Origin: Nocardia nova NBRC 15556
Lineage (GTDB): Bacteria; Actinomycetota; Actinomycetes; Mycobacteriales; Mycobacteriaceae
Reading direction: 5' to 3'
Assembly (NCBI RefSeq): GCF_001613005.1
Contig: NZ_BDBN01000024.1
Location: 62,001 to 126,000 of the forward strand
DNA: 64,000 nucleotides
This document shows positions 52,156-62,800 of this stretch, piece after piece. The notes beneath the pieces were generated by a model. That model did no database searches. It saw nothing but the letters and a program-made list of their open reading frames with translations, and was not told where the DNA came from. The translations under genes were made by a program, and so were the position numbers. Within the stretch, counting starts at the first letter, position 1. Each line of letters starts with the position of its first letter.

Positions 52156-53148
52156 GTGAGTGTATCCGCGAGTGAACCGCTGTCGGAGTCCGATGCACTC
52201 GAGGCGCTGCGGATTCCGCTGACCGGCTACTGCTACCGTCTGCTCGGTTCGTCGGCCGATGCCGACGACGCGGTGCAGGAGACGATGATTCGCGCCTACA
52301 CCCGATTCGACAGCTTCGATCCCGGGCGCGGCCGGCTGTCGACCTGGGTCCACGCCATCGCCACCAACATCTGCCTGGACATGCTGCGCTCGGCGCGGCG
52401 CCGGATGCTGGTGTGGGAGGGCCCGGTCTCGACCGGATTCGATCCGGATGCGGTGGTGCCCGCCGACCGATGGCTCGATCCGGTCCCCGACGCGCGGGTG
52501 CTCGACCCGGCCGACCGCGTGATTCGCCGCGAGTCGGTGCGGCTGGCCTTCGTCGCGGCGTTGCAACATCTGCCGCCGCGCCAGCGGGCGGTGCTGGTCC
52601 TGCGCGAGGTGCTGGCGTTCAGCGCCGCCGAAACCGCGACCATGCTCGAGGTGACCCCGGCTGCGGTCAACAGCGCCCTGCAACGCGCCCGCGCCACCCT
52701 GGCCGCGGTCCGGCAGTCCGCCACGGATCCGCTCGATCCCGACGATCCGGACGACCGGGAACTGGTCCGGCGCTACGTGGCGGCCTTCGAAAACCACGAT
52801 GTCGGCGCTCTCGCCGCGCTGCTGTGCGAGGACGCCGAATCCGGTATGCCGCCGTTCGCGTGGCGACTGAGCGGGCGCGACCTCGTCGTCTCGGTTTTCG
52901 CGGCGGGCGAGGCGTGCATCGACGATCGGCTGATACCGGTCCGGATGAACGGTTCGATCGGATTCGGTCAGTACCGCCCCGACACCGACGGTGTGCTGCG
53001 GCCGTTCGCACTGCTCGCGATCGAGGCGCGGTCGGGATCGATAGCGCGGCAGGTGACATACCTGGGCAGCGGCGACCGGTTCGCCGAATTCGGCCTCCCG
53101 CCGATTTTCCGCGCACCCACCGATGAATTCCCGGCGTCGGGTTCGTAA
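52156..53148 (+). CDS. ECF-type RNA polymerase sigma factor with SnoaL-like C-terminal domain
   Basis: A 330-residue sigma-70 factor. Region 2 (about 15-85) has GSSADADDAVQETMIRAYTR and STWVHAIATNICLDMLRS; region 4 (about 130-185) has LPPRQRAVLVLREVL and TPAAVNSALQRARATL. The C-terminal 135 residues form an NTF2-like domain (LVRRYVAAFENHDVGALAAL), as in the SigG/SigJ-like groups where such domains replace an anti-sigma factor. No anti-sigma gene is nearby. GTG 52156 is the start. Followed 39 bases on by the mycothiol-type enzyme, probably its cotranscribed target. Confidence 0.92.
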   Translation: MSVSASEPLSESDALEALRIPLTGYCYRLLGSSADADDAVQETMIRAYTRFDSFDPGRGRLSTWVHAIATNICLDMLRSARRRMLVWEGPVSTGFDPDAVVPADRWLDPVPDARVLDPADRVIRRESVRLAFVAALQHLPPRQRAVLVLREVLAFSAAETATMLEVTPAAVNSALQRARATLAAVRQSATDPLDPDDPDDRELVRRYVAAFENHDVGALAALLCEDAESGMPPFAWRLSGRDLVVSVFAAGEACIDDRLIPVRMNGSIGFGQYRPDTDGVLRPFALLAIEARSGSIARQVTYLGSGDRFAEFGLPPIFRAPTDEFPASGS

Positions 53149-53187
53149 CAGAGGTGACCACTGCCCTACGACCGAAACGACGGGTTC

Positions 53188-53790
53188 ATGACCTCCACCG
53201 ACACCGACACCGACCTCCTGCGCGAGCACACCGTGGCCGAGCGCCGGCGCCTCGCGGATCTGCTCGCCACCCTCACGCCGGAGCAGTGGGCCGCGCCCTC
53301 GCTGTGTGAGGGCTGGCGAGTCCGCGAGGTGCTCGCCCACATGACGATGCCCTACCGGACATCCACCTGGGCGTTCGTGCGCGGCCTGGCCGGCGCGCGC
53401 TTCTCGTTCCACCGCTACGCCGACCGGGCCGCGCGCGCCGACACCGCACGAATGAGCGATGCCGCACTGCTCGCGTCGCTGCGCGACAACGTCGACCACC
53501 CGTGGCGTCCGCCGGGCGGCGGCGTGGTCGGCGCGTTGAGCCACGACGTGATCCACGGCCTGGACATCACCGAGCCCCTGGGCCTGCCGCCCGCCCCGCC
53601 GGAACGGATCGCCCTCGTGCTCGACAATGCGAGCCCGAAATCGCTGCGCTACTTCGGGGTCGACCTGGCCGGTCGGCAACTGCGGGCGTCCGACGCGCCG
53701 GTCACGCTGGGTTCGGGGACGCCGATCACGATGTGCGCCAAGGACATTCTGCTCACCGTCACCGGCCGCCGCCCGCTGCCCGCCGACTGA
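53188..53790 (+). CDS. Mycothiol-dependent enzyme, maleylpyruvate isomerase/DinB-like family
   Basis: A 200-residue four-helix protein of the TIGR03083-like family. The zinc-ligand pattern is present: SLCEGWRVREVLAHMTMPYR (His about 51) and GALSHDVIHGLDIT with two more His. Family members bind mycothiol, the actinobacterial thiol, and isomerise or conjugate small molecules; the substrate here is unknown. ATG 53188, 39 bases after the sigma factor, same direction. It ends 15 bases before the convergent DUF5995-like gene. Confidence 0.85.
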   Translation: MTSTDTDTDLLREHTVAERRRLADLLATLTPEQWAAPSLCEGWRVREVLAHMTMPYRTSTWAFVRGLAGARFSFHRYADRAARADTARMSDAALLASLRDNVDHPWRPPGGGVVGALSHDVIHGLDITEPLGLPPAPPERIALVLDNASPKSLRYFGVDLAGRQLRASDAPVTLGSGTPITMCAKDILLTVTGRRPLPAD

Positions 53791-53805
53791 CGGGGCCGGC
53801 CCGGC

Positions 53806-54684
53806 TCACAGACCGCCGAGGCGTGCGAGTACGGCGAAGGCCGCGTCGTCGGCCGACCAGAGGGCGTTGATCTCCGCGCGCGTGGCCTCGGCGGTGGCGG
53901 GATTCTGCAATGCCAGCCCGTTGGTCCAGACCACCACGTTGTAACCCAGGTCGGCGACCTCGAGCAGCGGCCCGGTGGCCACGCCCTGACCGAACAGCCG
54001 GTCGAGCCCTTCGCCGACGAAGTAGAACCGCCACAGCGGCCCGAGGTCGGCGTTGTAGACCCGCCTGGTCCGATCGACGATCAGATCGCCGCTGCGGGCG
54101 ATCGCGTCGACGATGTGGAAGAAGTCCGGCGCGTTCTCGGGTTTGCTGCCGACCGCGGCGACCGCGTATGCGAGGTCGACCGTCAGGTGTGCGTTGTAGC
54201 CGGCCATCGCGACCCTGGCGGGCGACTGGTCGCATCGACCGGCCAGCTGGAAATACCACGCCCAGTGCGGCTCGGGCGTGCCGCCGGTGAATTCCGCGTG
54301 CAGGTTCACCAGGAAACGGCGTAGCAGTTCGTAGCTGATCGCGTGGGCGTATTCCGGGTCGGCGAAGGCGCCGGGATCGTGCTGCAGCGGCAGCACCGGC
54401 GACTGTTCCACGGCGTCGAGTCCCACATCGAACAACCCGCGCCAATCATGGTGGGAGGCAAGTATGTCGGCGATCCGATGGTTTCGCGCCACGGCCTCGT
54501 CGAGCCGGTCGAGGGTGGGCCCGGCGCCGATGGTCGTGGTATCCGACAGCGCGGCGACGGTCTGGATCTCCGCGGCGGACAGCGGGGTGCCGCACTGTGC
54601 CTCGGCCACGGCCCCCGCCTGCGGCGCGGGCGCGATCAGAGACGAAAAGCCAAGAGCCACAACGATCGACGCGATTCGGAGCAT
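53806..54684 (-). CDS. Exported DUF5995-like protein
   Basis: A 292-residue protein with a signal peptide (LRIASIVVALGFSSLIAPAPQAGA) and a helical mature domain with ISYELLRRFLVNLHAEF, MAGYNAHLTVDLAYAVAAVG and DFFHIVDAIARSGDLIVDRT. The N-x-H-L block and spacing recall the DUF5995 family of actinobacteria, for which no activity is known to me. ATG 54684 gives a normal signal peptide; the frame is open to 54795. Single gene, 104 bases from the XRE regulator. Confidence 0.8.
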   Translation of the reverse strand: MLRIASIVVALGFSSLIAPAPQAGAVAEAQCGTPLSAAEIQTVAALSDTTTIGAGPTLDRLDEAVARNHRIADILASHHDWRGLFDVGLDAVEQSPVLPLQHDPGAFADPEYAHAISYELLRRFLVNLHAEFTGGTPEPHWAWYFQLAGRCDQSPARVAMAGYNAHLTVDLAYAVAAVGSKPENAPDFFHIVDAIARSGDLIVDRTRRVYNADLGPLWRFYFVGEGLDRLFGQGVATGPLLEVADLGYNVVVWTNGLALQNPATAEATRAEINALWSADDAAFAVLARLGGL

Positions 54685-54788
54685 ACGATGTCCATCCTGT
54701 CCGATGACGTACGGCGGTGTTGCCGATACGGTACTGCGGTTCGATCCGTGACTGTGCGCACGACCTCGGCGGTGTCGTCGGTTTCCGC

Positions 54789-55388
54789 TCACCACCGGCT
54801 CTCCCCCTCGGCGGACGCGCCGGGACGCACATGCGCGCGCATCCCCTGCGGGCCGAACAGGATGAGCAGTTCCACCACCCCGCCGTCGGCACTGCCCAGC
54901 CAGTGCGGAACCGACGTGTCGAATTCCGCCGCCTCGCCGGGCGGCAGGGTCAGATCACGGTCGCCGAGCACCAGGCGCAGCCGGCCGTTGAGCACGTAGA
55001 GCCATTCGAAGCCCTCGTGCGTCTGCGGCGTCGGCTCCAGCGGTCGCGGGCACGCGGGAATGATCATCTTGAACGCCTGCACGCCACCGGGCCGCCGGGA
55101 CAGCGGCACGAAGGTCATGCCGAACCGCCGGATCGGCTTCAGGTGGATGCGCGGGTCGCCGGTGCGTGGAGCCCCGACCAGGTCGTCGAGCGGGACGTCG
55201 TAGGTGCGGGCCAGCGGCAGCAGCAATTCCAGGGTCGCCCGCCGCTGCCCGCTCTCCAGGCGCGACAACGTACTTTCCGACACCCCGGTGCTCGCCGCGA
55301 GGTCGGCGAGGGTGATCCCGCGCTCGCGGCGCAATGCGCGCAACCGCGGGCCCACCGCACCGAGCACCTCGTCGGTGTTCTCAGCCAT
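54789..55388 (-). CDS. XRE-family regulator with cupin sensor domain
   Basis: A 199-residue regulator: HTH_3 domain at about 12-70 (LRRERGITLADLAASTGVSE, LSRLESGQRRATLELLLPLA) and a C-terminal cupin at about 105-190 (HEGFEWLYVLNGRLRLVLGD, LPPGEAAEFDTSVPHWLGSA) with the metal-type His and Glu residues. Such proteins repress small catabolic or stress operons and sense a small ligand. ATG 55388 has GAGGA 6 bases upstream. Divergent from the DinB gene over 114 bases, a likely target. Confidence 0.93.
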   Translation of the reverse strand: MAENTDEVLGAVGPRLRALRRERGITLADLAASTGVSESTLSRLESGQRRATLELLLPLARTYDVPLDDLVGAPRTGDPRIHLKPIRRFGMTFVPLSRRPGGVQAFKMIIPACPRPLEPTPQTHEGFEWLYVLNGRLRLVLGDRDLTLPPGEAAEFDTSVPHWLGSADGGVVELLILFGPQGMRAHVRPGASAEGESRW

Positions 55389-55502
55389 TCGGGTCCTCAG
55401 CCATTCGGGCCATCTTGCCGGAACAGCAAGATTCCGTGCCAGTTCGCCACGTCCGGCGCCAGGCTGAAGACCCGACCGCACCTCAACCGCGAAGGAGCCG
55501 CC

Positions 55503-55988
55503 ATGCCCACCGCAGCCCGCCGAAGGGACACCCCGCCGCCGCGGACCGGGACCGATGAGCTCGCGGTACTGCGCGGCTTCCTCGACTATCTACGCACCTC
55601 CGTCGCCGCGAAGGTCGAGGGAGCGCCCGAACCGCAGGCCCGAGCCGCCGCGGTGGCTTCGGGCACCAATCTGCTCGGTCTGCTCGTCCATCTCACCGCC
55701 GTCGAGCGCTCGATGTTCCTCGGCGCCCGGGTGACCGACTGGCAGGCGACGTTCCGGGCCGCCCCGGACGACAGCGTGGCCGATGTCGTCGCCCGCTATC
55801 GCGACGCGGTCGCGCACGCGAACCGGGTGCTCGACGGATGCACCGATCCCGCCGCGACACTGCCGCGACCGGGACGCCCCGGGCCCAGCGTCCGCTGGGC
55901 CCTCACCCACATGATCGAGGAGACCGGCCGCCACGCCGGTCACGCCGATATCCTGCGCGAACTGATCGACGGCGCGACCGGGCGTTGA
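55503..55988 (+). CDS. DinB-family protein (DUF664-like)
   Basis: A 161-residue four-helix protein of the DinB/YfiT group. Metal-ligand histidines are in LLVHLTAVERSMF and in HMIEETGRHAGHADILRE. Related actinobacterial proteins use mycothiol or bind divalent metal; the substrate is unknown. ATG 55503 has GGAG upstream. It converges on the FkbM gene with 24 bases between and is divergent from the XRE-cupin regulator. Confidence 0.85.
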   Translation: MPTAARRRDTPPPRTGTDELAVLRGFLDYLRTSVAAKVEGAPEPQARAAAVASGTNLLGLLVHLTAVERSMFLGARVTDWQATFRAAPDDSVADVVARYRDAVAHANRVLDGCTDPAATLPRPGRPGPSVRWALTHMIEETGRHAGHADILRELIDGATGR

Positions 55989-56012
55989 GCTCAGCGGGTG
56001 CGCGCCGGGTGC

Positions 56013-56804
56013 TCACCGGTCGATTCGCGGGCGGACGGCGAAGACCTCGTGCATCTCCGTGCCGACCAGATGCGGGTCCTGGCGGGTCTGCGCCGACATA
56101 CCCCGACGTGTGAACAGATCGCAGATCTCGCGCAGCCGGCCGTCGCGATCGTGCACCTCGGCGACGACGACGTGGATGCGCCGCCAGTCCGCGTCGGTAA
56201 TCCCGTGCAGCACATCCAATTCCGCGCGTTCGACATCGACCTTCAGCAGGCCGATCTCGCACCCGCGGCAGTGCTGGTCCAGGATCGCCGACACCGTGGT
56301 GACCCCGACCTCGAGTTGTACGCCGTCGTGCAACCCCTGGGTGATGACCGCGATGGCCTTGTCGTCCAAGCCGTTGTTGCGCAGATAGATGGCGGTCGCC
56401 TCGTCGTCGGCCGCGCGATCGGCGAAGAATCCGGAATTCGCCGTCGCGCGCGGGTACCAGGTGAACGCCCGGGTCCCCGGCGTGGCGCCGACCGCGGTTC
56501 GCAGCGATATCCCGCCGGGAACATGCGCGGCGATATTGCGATCCAGGCAACGGAAGGTCATCGGCACCGGTTCGACCGCGATGACCCGGGTTCCCGGGCA
56601 GGTGTCGGCGAACATCATCGCGCTCAGGCCGATGTTGGCGCCGATGTCGAGGACCATCTGGCCGGGACTGAGGAATTCGGCCGCGCGCCGGTAGAACCCG
56701 TCCGCGGCGGTCGTCTCCCCCCACAGCATTCTGGCTTCGGCAGGACTGGTGCACGTCACCGTTCTGCCGTCATCGAGTCGCACGTGTTGCAGAGTGGTCA
56801 GCAT
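56013..56804 (-). CDS. FkbM-family methyltransferase
   Basis: A 263-residue SAM-dependent methyltransferase. The SAM motif is [17 protein letters not shown] (about 51-67), motif II is [18 protein letters not shown] and the family block is [17 protein letters not shown]. FkbM enzymes methylate hydroxyl groups of natural products or sugars. Its ATG overlaps the stop of the NRPS gene by 7 bases, so it is translated with the synthetase and very likely tailors its product. Confidence 0.92.
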   Translation of the reverse strand: MLTTLQHVRLDDGRTVTCTSPAEARMLWGETTAADGFYRRAAEFLSPGQMVLDIGANIGLSAMMFADTCPGTRVIAVEPVPMTFRCLDRNIAAHVPGGISLRTAVGATPGTRAFTWYPRATANSGFFADRAADDEATAIYLRNNGLDDKAIAVITQGLHDGVQLEVGVTTVSAILDQHCRGCEIGLLKVDVERAELDVLHGITDADWRRIHVVVAEVHDRDGRLREICDLFTRRGMSAQTRQDPHLVGTEMHEVFAVRPRIDR

Positions 56805-59800
56805 TGTTCCATGAACCTTTCGAGGACAGGGCCGACGACGGCCAGCGCACGGGGATGGCTCATTTCGAGATGGCGGGCGTCGACCACGACGTTGTGGATG
56901 TCGCCGCCCACGTAGGGCCGCCAGGTATCGGCGAGAGCATCGTGGTCCGGATGGTCCTGTCCGGCGGTGAACAGGATCAGGTCACCGTCGAAGACGTCCG
57001 GACGATGAGCGGCGGAGATATCGCCCGCGGTGCGGAAACTCTCCATGACTCGATCCGTCTGTTCGGCGGTGAACAGTCCGGTCGCGATCACCTGCCCCCG
57101 GATGACATCCCACGCTTGTTCGTGGGTGCTCACCACGAGCTCGTCACCCAGGTCGAACAACTCCCGCCAGCCGCCGAGCAGATCGGCCATCAGCTGCCCC
57201 GGCGCGGGTTCACCGGCCGCGGCCGGCGGCTGCGGTGGCGCAACCGCCGCACTGTCGAGCAGGGCCACGATGCCGACCCGGGCGCCGTCGCGGCGCAACC
57301 GAACCGCCATCGCGTGCGCGATCTGGCCGCCCAGCGACCACCCCAGCAGGTGATAGGGCCCCGCGGGCTGGACGCGGCGGATCTCTGACACATAGCGGGC
57401 GGCCAATTCATCCACCGAGGCGGCGGCTGGTTCGCCGGCGACGACGTGCGGATCCTGCAGGCCGTATACCGGGCGATCCGGATGCAGATGTTCGACGAGT
57501 CCGCCGTAGAACCACGCCAGGCCGCCCGCCGGATGGACGGCGAACACGGCCGGCTCGGATCCGTTCGCGCGCAACGGCAGCAGCACGGTCAGACCGGATG
57601 CGCCGTCGGCGTCGTCGGCTCGGCGGGCCAGCGCCTGCGGTGTCGCGTCCTCGAACATCCACGGCAGGTCGAGCGTCACACCGCGCGTTCGCAATTCGGT
57701 CACCGCCATGGTGGCCAGCAGCGAATTGCCGCCAAGATCGAAGAAGCCGTCGGTCGCCCCGACCCGCGCGGAGCCCAGGATCTGCTCGTACACCTCGGCG
57801 ATGATCTTCTCGGTGCGCGTGCGCGGTGCGACGAACCGTTGCGCGGCCGTGTCGAAATCGGGCGCGGGCAAGGCTTTTCGATCCAGTTTGCCGTTGACCG
57901 TCAGCGGCAGATCGGCCAGCACCATCACCATCGAGGGCACCATGTAACTGGTCAGCACCTCGGCGGCGGCCGCCCGGACCTCTCCCGGATCGATGTGCTG
58001 CCCGTCGGCGGCGACGACGTATCCGATCAGCTGGTCGACCTCGCGTTCGTGGCGATGCACGGCCGCGGCGGCCCGTGCGACCGACGGATGCCGCAGCAAC
58101 GCCGACTCGACCTCCCCCAGTTCGATCCGGTACCCGCGCAACTGCACCTGCGCGTCACCGCGACCGGCGTAGCTCAGTTCCAGGCCGTCGCCGGTTTCCC
58201 GCCAGCTGCCGAGGTCGCCGGTGCGATACAACCGACCGCCGGCCGGGCCGAACGGATCCGCCACGAACCGGCTCGCCGTCGGGGCGGGTGCCCGCAGGTA
58301 GCCGCGCGCGAGTTGTGGTCCGGCGACGCAGATTTCGCCGCGAACCCCGACCGGTACGGGACGCAGCCGGTCGTCGAGGACATAGATTCGCAGGCCTGGG
58401 AGCGGCACCCCGATCCGGTCCGCCGCCGGGCCGTCGACGTCGGCGAAGGTCAGATGCACCGTGGTTTCGGTGATTCCGTACATGTTGACCAGCCGCGGTG
58501 AGCCGGGCTCGTGGGCGGCGAACCACTCCGGCAATCGCGACGCATCCAACGCCTCACCGCCGAAGACGACATAGCGGAGCGCGAGATCACCACTGCCGCA
58601 GCCGGATTCCCGGTATCGGCGTTCGGCGTCGGCGAAACCGTAGAAGGCCGACGGGGTTTGACTCAAGACGGTGACGCGTTCGCGCGCCACCAGTTCCACC
58701 AGCGCGTCGGGCGAGCGGGAGGTGTCGCGGTCGACGACGACCAGCCGGCCGCCGGTCAGCAGCGCGCCCCACATCTCCCACACCGCGAAATCGAATGCGT
58801 AGGAATGGAACATCGTCCACACGTCGCCGGGGTGGACGTCGAATCGGTCGGTGGCGTGGGTCAGCAGTGTGACCGCGTCGCGGTGGGTGACGGCCACGCC
58901 TTTCGGGGTACCGGTCGACCCGGAGGTATAGATCACGTAGGCGAGGTTGTCCGGCCGCGCGGCCACCGGCGCCCGAGCGCTGCCGGCGTCGAATTCGGTT
59001 TCGGCATCGTCGATCGACACCAGCGGCGTCGCGCACCTGGGCACCTGCGCGGCGATCTCGGCCGAGGTCAGCACTACGACCGGGCGCGCGTCGTCGATGA
59101 CGAAGCGCAGGCGGCGCGGCGGATTCGCGATATCCAGCGGCAGATAGGCCGCGCCCGCGCGCACGACGGCGAGCAGCGCGACGATCAGATCGACCGACCG
59201 CGGCAGCGCCACCGCCACCAGCGTTTCCGGTCGTGCGCCGTGCGCGGCGAGGCGGGCGGCCAGCCGGGTCGCGCGGCGATCCAGTTCGGCATAGGTGAGC
59301 TGTGCCGTACCGTCGCTCACCGCGATCGCGTCGGGTTGTGCCGCGACGCGGACGGACAACAGCTCGGACAGGGTCTGCTCCGGGACCGCGCTGCCGTCGG
59401 TTCCGGCGGCGGACAATATCCGGCGGCGTTCGTCCGGTGCGACGATATCGATATCGTCCACGGCGACAGCGGGATTCGCGGTCGCCTGCTCCAGGATGCC
59501 GACGAACGCCCGCGCGAATCGCCGCATCGTCTGCTCGACGAACAGGTCGGCGGCGTAGGTGAGGCGACCGGTCATTCCGACCGGCCGGCCGTCGGCGTCG
59601 CGCCGTGGGACGAGTTTGACGTTGAGATCCGCGCGTGCCTGATCGAAGCCCTCTTCGATCGGTTCGACGGTGAGGCCCGCCAGCTCCAGCGCGGCGGCGC
59701 TGAGATCCTGCACGTCGAGCGTCACCTGATAGAGCGGCATGTGCGCGGTCGAGCGCCGCGGATTCAGCTCCTCCACGATCTCTTCGAAAGGCACGTCGGC

Positions 59801-62800
59801 GTGCGCCAACGCCGCCAGATCCGTGTCCCGGACGGCGGCGAGCAGTTCCTCGAACTCCTGCCGCGGCGCCACCCGCGTCCGCAACACCAGCGTGTTGACG
59901 AACATGCCGATCAGATCGTCGAGTTCGCGGTCGCCGCGGCCGGCCACCGGGGTGCCGATCGCGATATCGCCGACCGCGGCCAGCTTCGACAACAGGACCG
60001 CCAGCCCGGCGTGCAGCACCATGAACACCGTGGCGTCGGCCGCGCGGGCGAGGGCCTCGACGCGGGCGTGCAGGTCGGCGGACAGCTCGAAATCGAGGGT
60101 GCTGCCGTGCATGGACGCCACCGGCGGCCGGGGCCGGTCGGTCGGCAGTTCGAGAAGTTCCGGCAGTCCGGCGAGAGCGCCGGTCCAGAAGCGCAGCTGC
60201 CGGGAGATCAGTGAGTCCGGGTCGGACTCGTCACCGAGCATCTCCCGCTGCCACAGCGCGTAGTCGGCGTACTGCAGGGGCAGCGGCGGCCAATCCGGTT
60301 GTGTTCCTTGCCTACTCGCCTCGTACGCCACCGCCACGTCCCGGGCGAGCGGCAGCATGGACTGCCCGTCGGCGCAGATGTGGTGGACGCCGATCACCAG
60401 CACGTGGTCACGGTCGCCGAGGGCGAACAGTTCGGCACGCACCGGCGGCTCCCGGGTGACGTCGAAGCCCGCCGACACCACCGCCGCCGCGCGTTCGAGG
60501 ACCTCCCGTTCGCCGGTTCGGATCGGGACCAGCGCGGGCGCTACCTCCTCGGCGTCGACCACGACCTGGCACGGAGCCCCGTCGATCATCGGGAACCGGG
60601 TTCGCAACGACTCGTGCCGGTCGATGACCAGCGCGCACGCCCGGCGCAGCGCGTCGACGTCGAGGTCGCCCCGCAACCGGATCACCAGCGGAATGTTGTA
60701 CGCGCCGACCGAGGTGTCGAAGCGGTTGAGGAACCACATCCGCTGCTGTGCGGGCGAGAGCGGGATGCGGTCCGGGCGGGTACGCGGCACCGGCCGCGCG
60801 GCGACGGCCCGGTCGGCGCCGGCGAGACGGGCGGCCAGTTCGGCGACCGTCGGGGCGTCGAACAGATCCCGGATGCCGACGTGCACACCCAGCGCCGTGC
60901 GCACGCGCGCGACCGCCCGGGTCGCCGACAGCGAGGTGCCGCCGAGTTCGAAGAAGTTGTCGGTCGCGCCGACGTCGCCGACACCCAGGACGTCACCGAA
61001 GACGTCCGCGATGCGCTGTTCGGTGTCGCTGCCGGGAGCGATCCGGCGTCGCCGCACCGCGAAGTCCGGTGCGGGCAGCGCCGCCCGATCGAGCTTGCCG
61101 GTCGCGGTCAGCGGAAGTTCGGCGATGCGCAGCACGACGTCGGGCACCATATGCGCCGGCAGACGGCGGCGCGCAACGGCCTTGACCTCGTCCGGATCGA
61201 TCCCGGCCGCGCCGACCAGATATCCGGCCAGCCGGGCGGTGCCGCGCTCGTCGGCGCGCACGGCGACCGCCACCCGGTCGACCCCGGGATACTCGCCCAG
61301 GACGGCCTCGATCTCGCCGAGTTCGATGCGCTGACCGCGGATCTTGACCTGGAAGTCGCGGCGGCCGAGATACTCCACCGTGTAGTCCGGTGTCCAGCGC
61401 GCCAGGTCACCGGTGCGGTACATGCGAGAACCGTTGGGGCCGAACGGGTTAGCGACGAATGCGGTCGCGGTCGCTCCGGGCCGGTTCGCGTACCCGCGCG
61501 CCAACTGCGGGCCCGCCAGATACAACTCTCCGGCCACGCCGACCGGCACCGGCCGCAGCCACGGGTCGAGTACGACGGCCTCCATTCCGCGGATCGGCAC
61601 GCCGATGGTCACGGCCGCACCCGGCGCCAGCGCCGCGCTGATCCCGGCGAAAATGGTGGCCTCGGTCGGCCCGTATCCGTTCAGCAGCCGCCGTCCCGGC
61701 GCCCACACCGCGACCAACTCCGGTGTCACCGCCTCACCGCCCGCCGCGAGCACGCGCAACGAATCCATGCCCTCCGGGGACAGGGTGGCCAGAACGCTCG
61801 GGGTGAGGAAGGCGTGCGTCACCCGTTGTGCCCGAACCACCTCCGCCAGATCTTCCCCGGCATAGGCGTCCGGTCCCGCGACGACCAGCACCGCGCCGTT
61901 GGGATGGGCCAGCAGTACCTCGAGGACCATCGCATCGAAGCCCGGGCCCGCCGCGTGCAGCACCCGTGAGGCGGTGTCGATGCCGAAGTGGTCGCGCACC
62001 ACCGCGGTGAAATTCGCCAACCCCTCGTTCGTGACCACGACACCCTTGGGCGCGCCGGTCGAACCGGAGGTGTAGATCACGTACGCCGCGTCCGCGCTCC
62101 GCGGTGTCCGCACGCGTTCCGCGTCGGTGACGGTGGCCGCGGATGTCGCGGCGATCGCCATCTCGGTCCGCGGATCGTCGAGGACCAGCGGGAATACGGT
62201 GTCCGGTAGCAGATCCCGCGCCGCCGCGACCGTGAGCGCCACTCGCACATCGGAATCGGCGAGCATATGGGCAACGCGTTCGGCGGGATTGCGCGGATCG
62301 ACCGGCAGGAACGCCGCGCCCGTCTTGACCGTCGCCCACAGTCCCACGACGAGTTCCACCGATCGCGGCATCACCAGGGCGACCTGCTCACCGGGACCGA
62401 TCCCGCGCTCGAGCAAGGACCGCGCCAGCCGGTTCGAGCGCGCGTCCAGCTCGGCGTAGGACATCGTCTGCCGACCCGAAATCAGCGCCGGCGCGGCAGG
62501 ATTCGACCACACACCCGCGGCGAGCAACCGGTCCGCACGTTGCGGCGCCGCTGCGGCGCCGCCGGTGGCGGGGACCAGGGCCTCGCGATCGGCGTGGTCC
62601 AGCAGTTCCAGCGTCATCAGCCGTGCACCCGGGTCGTTCGCGATCGCACGCAACACCAGTGCGACCCGGTCGGCGAGTCCGGACGCCGTCGCGTCGGTGA
62701 CCTGATCCTGCCGGTAGCGCAGCCGGATGCGCAGCCGGTCGGTGTGGTGGGCCTGAACGGTGATCGGGTAGTGCGCGGCGTCGCGACCGTCCGCCGCGAC

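Noticed and set aside
58511..61969. Two plus-strand frames of over 550 residues
   Set aside because: Antisense of the NRPS C and A domains; no motif.
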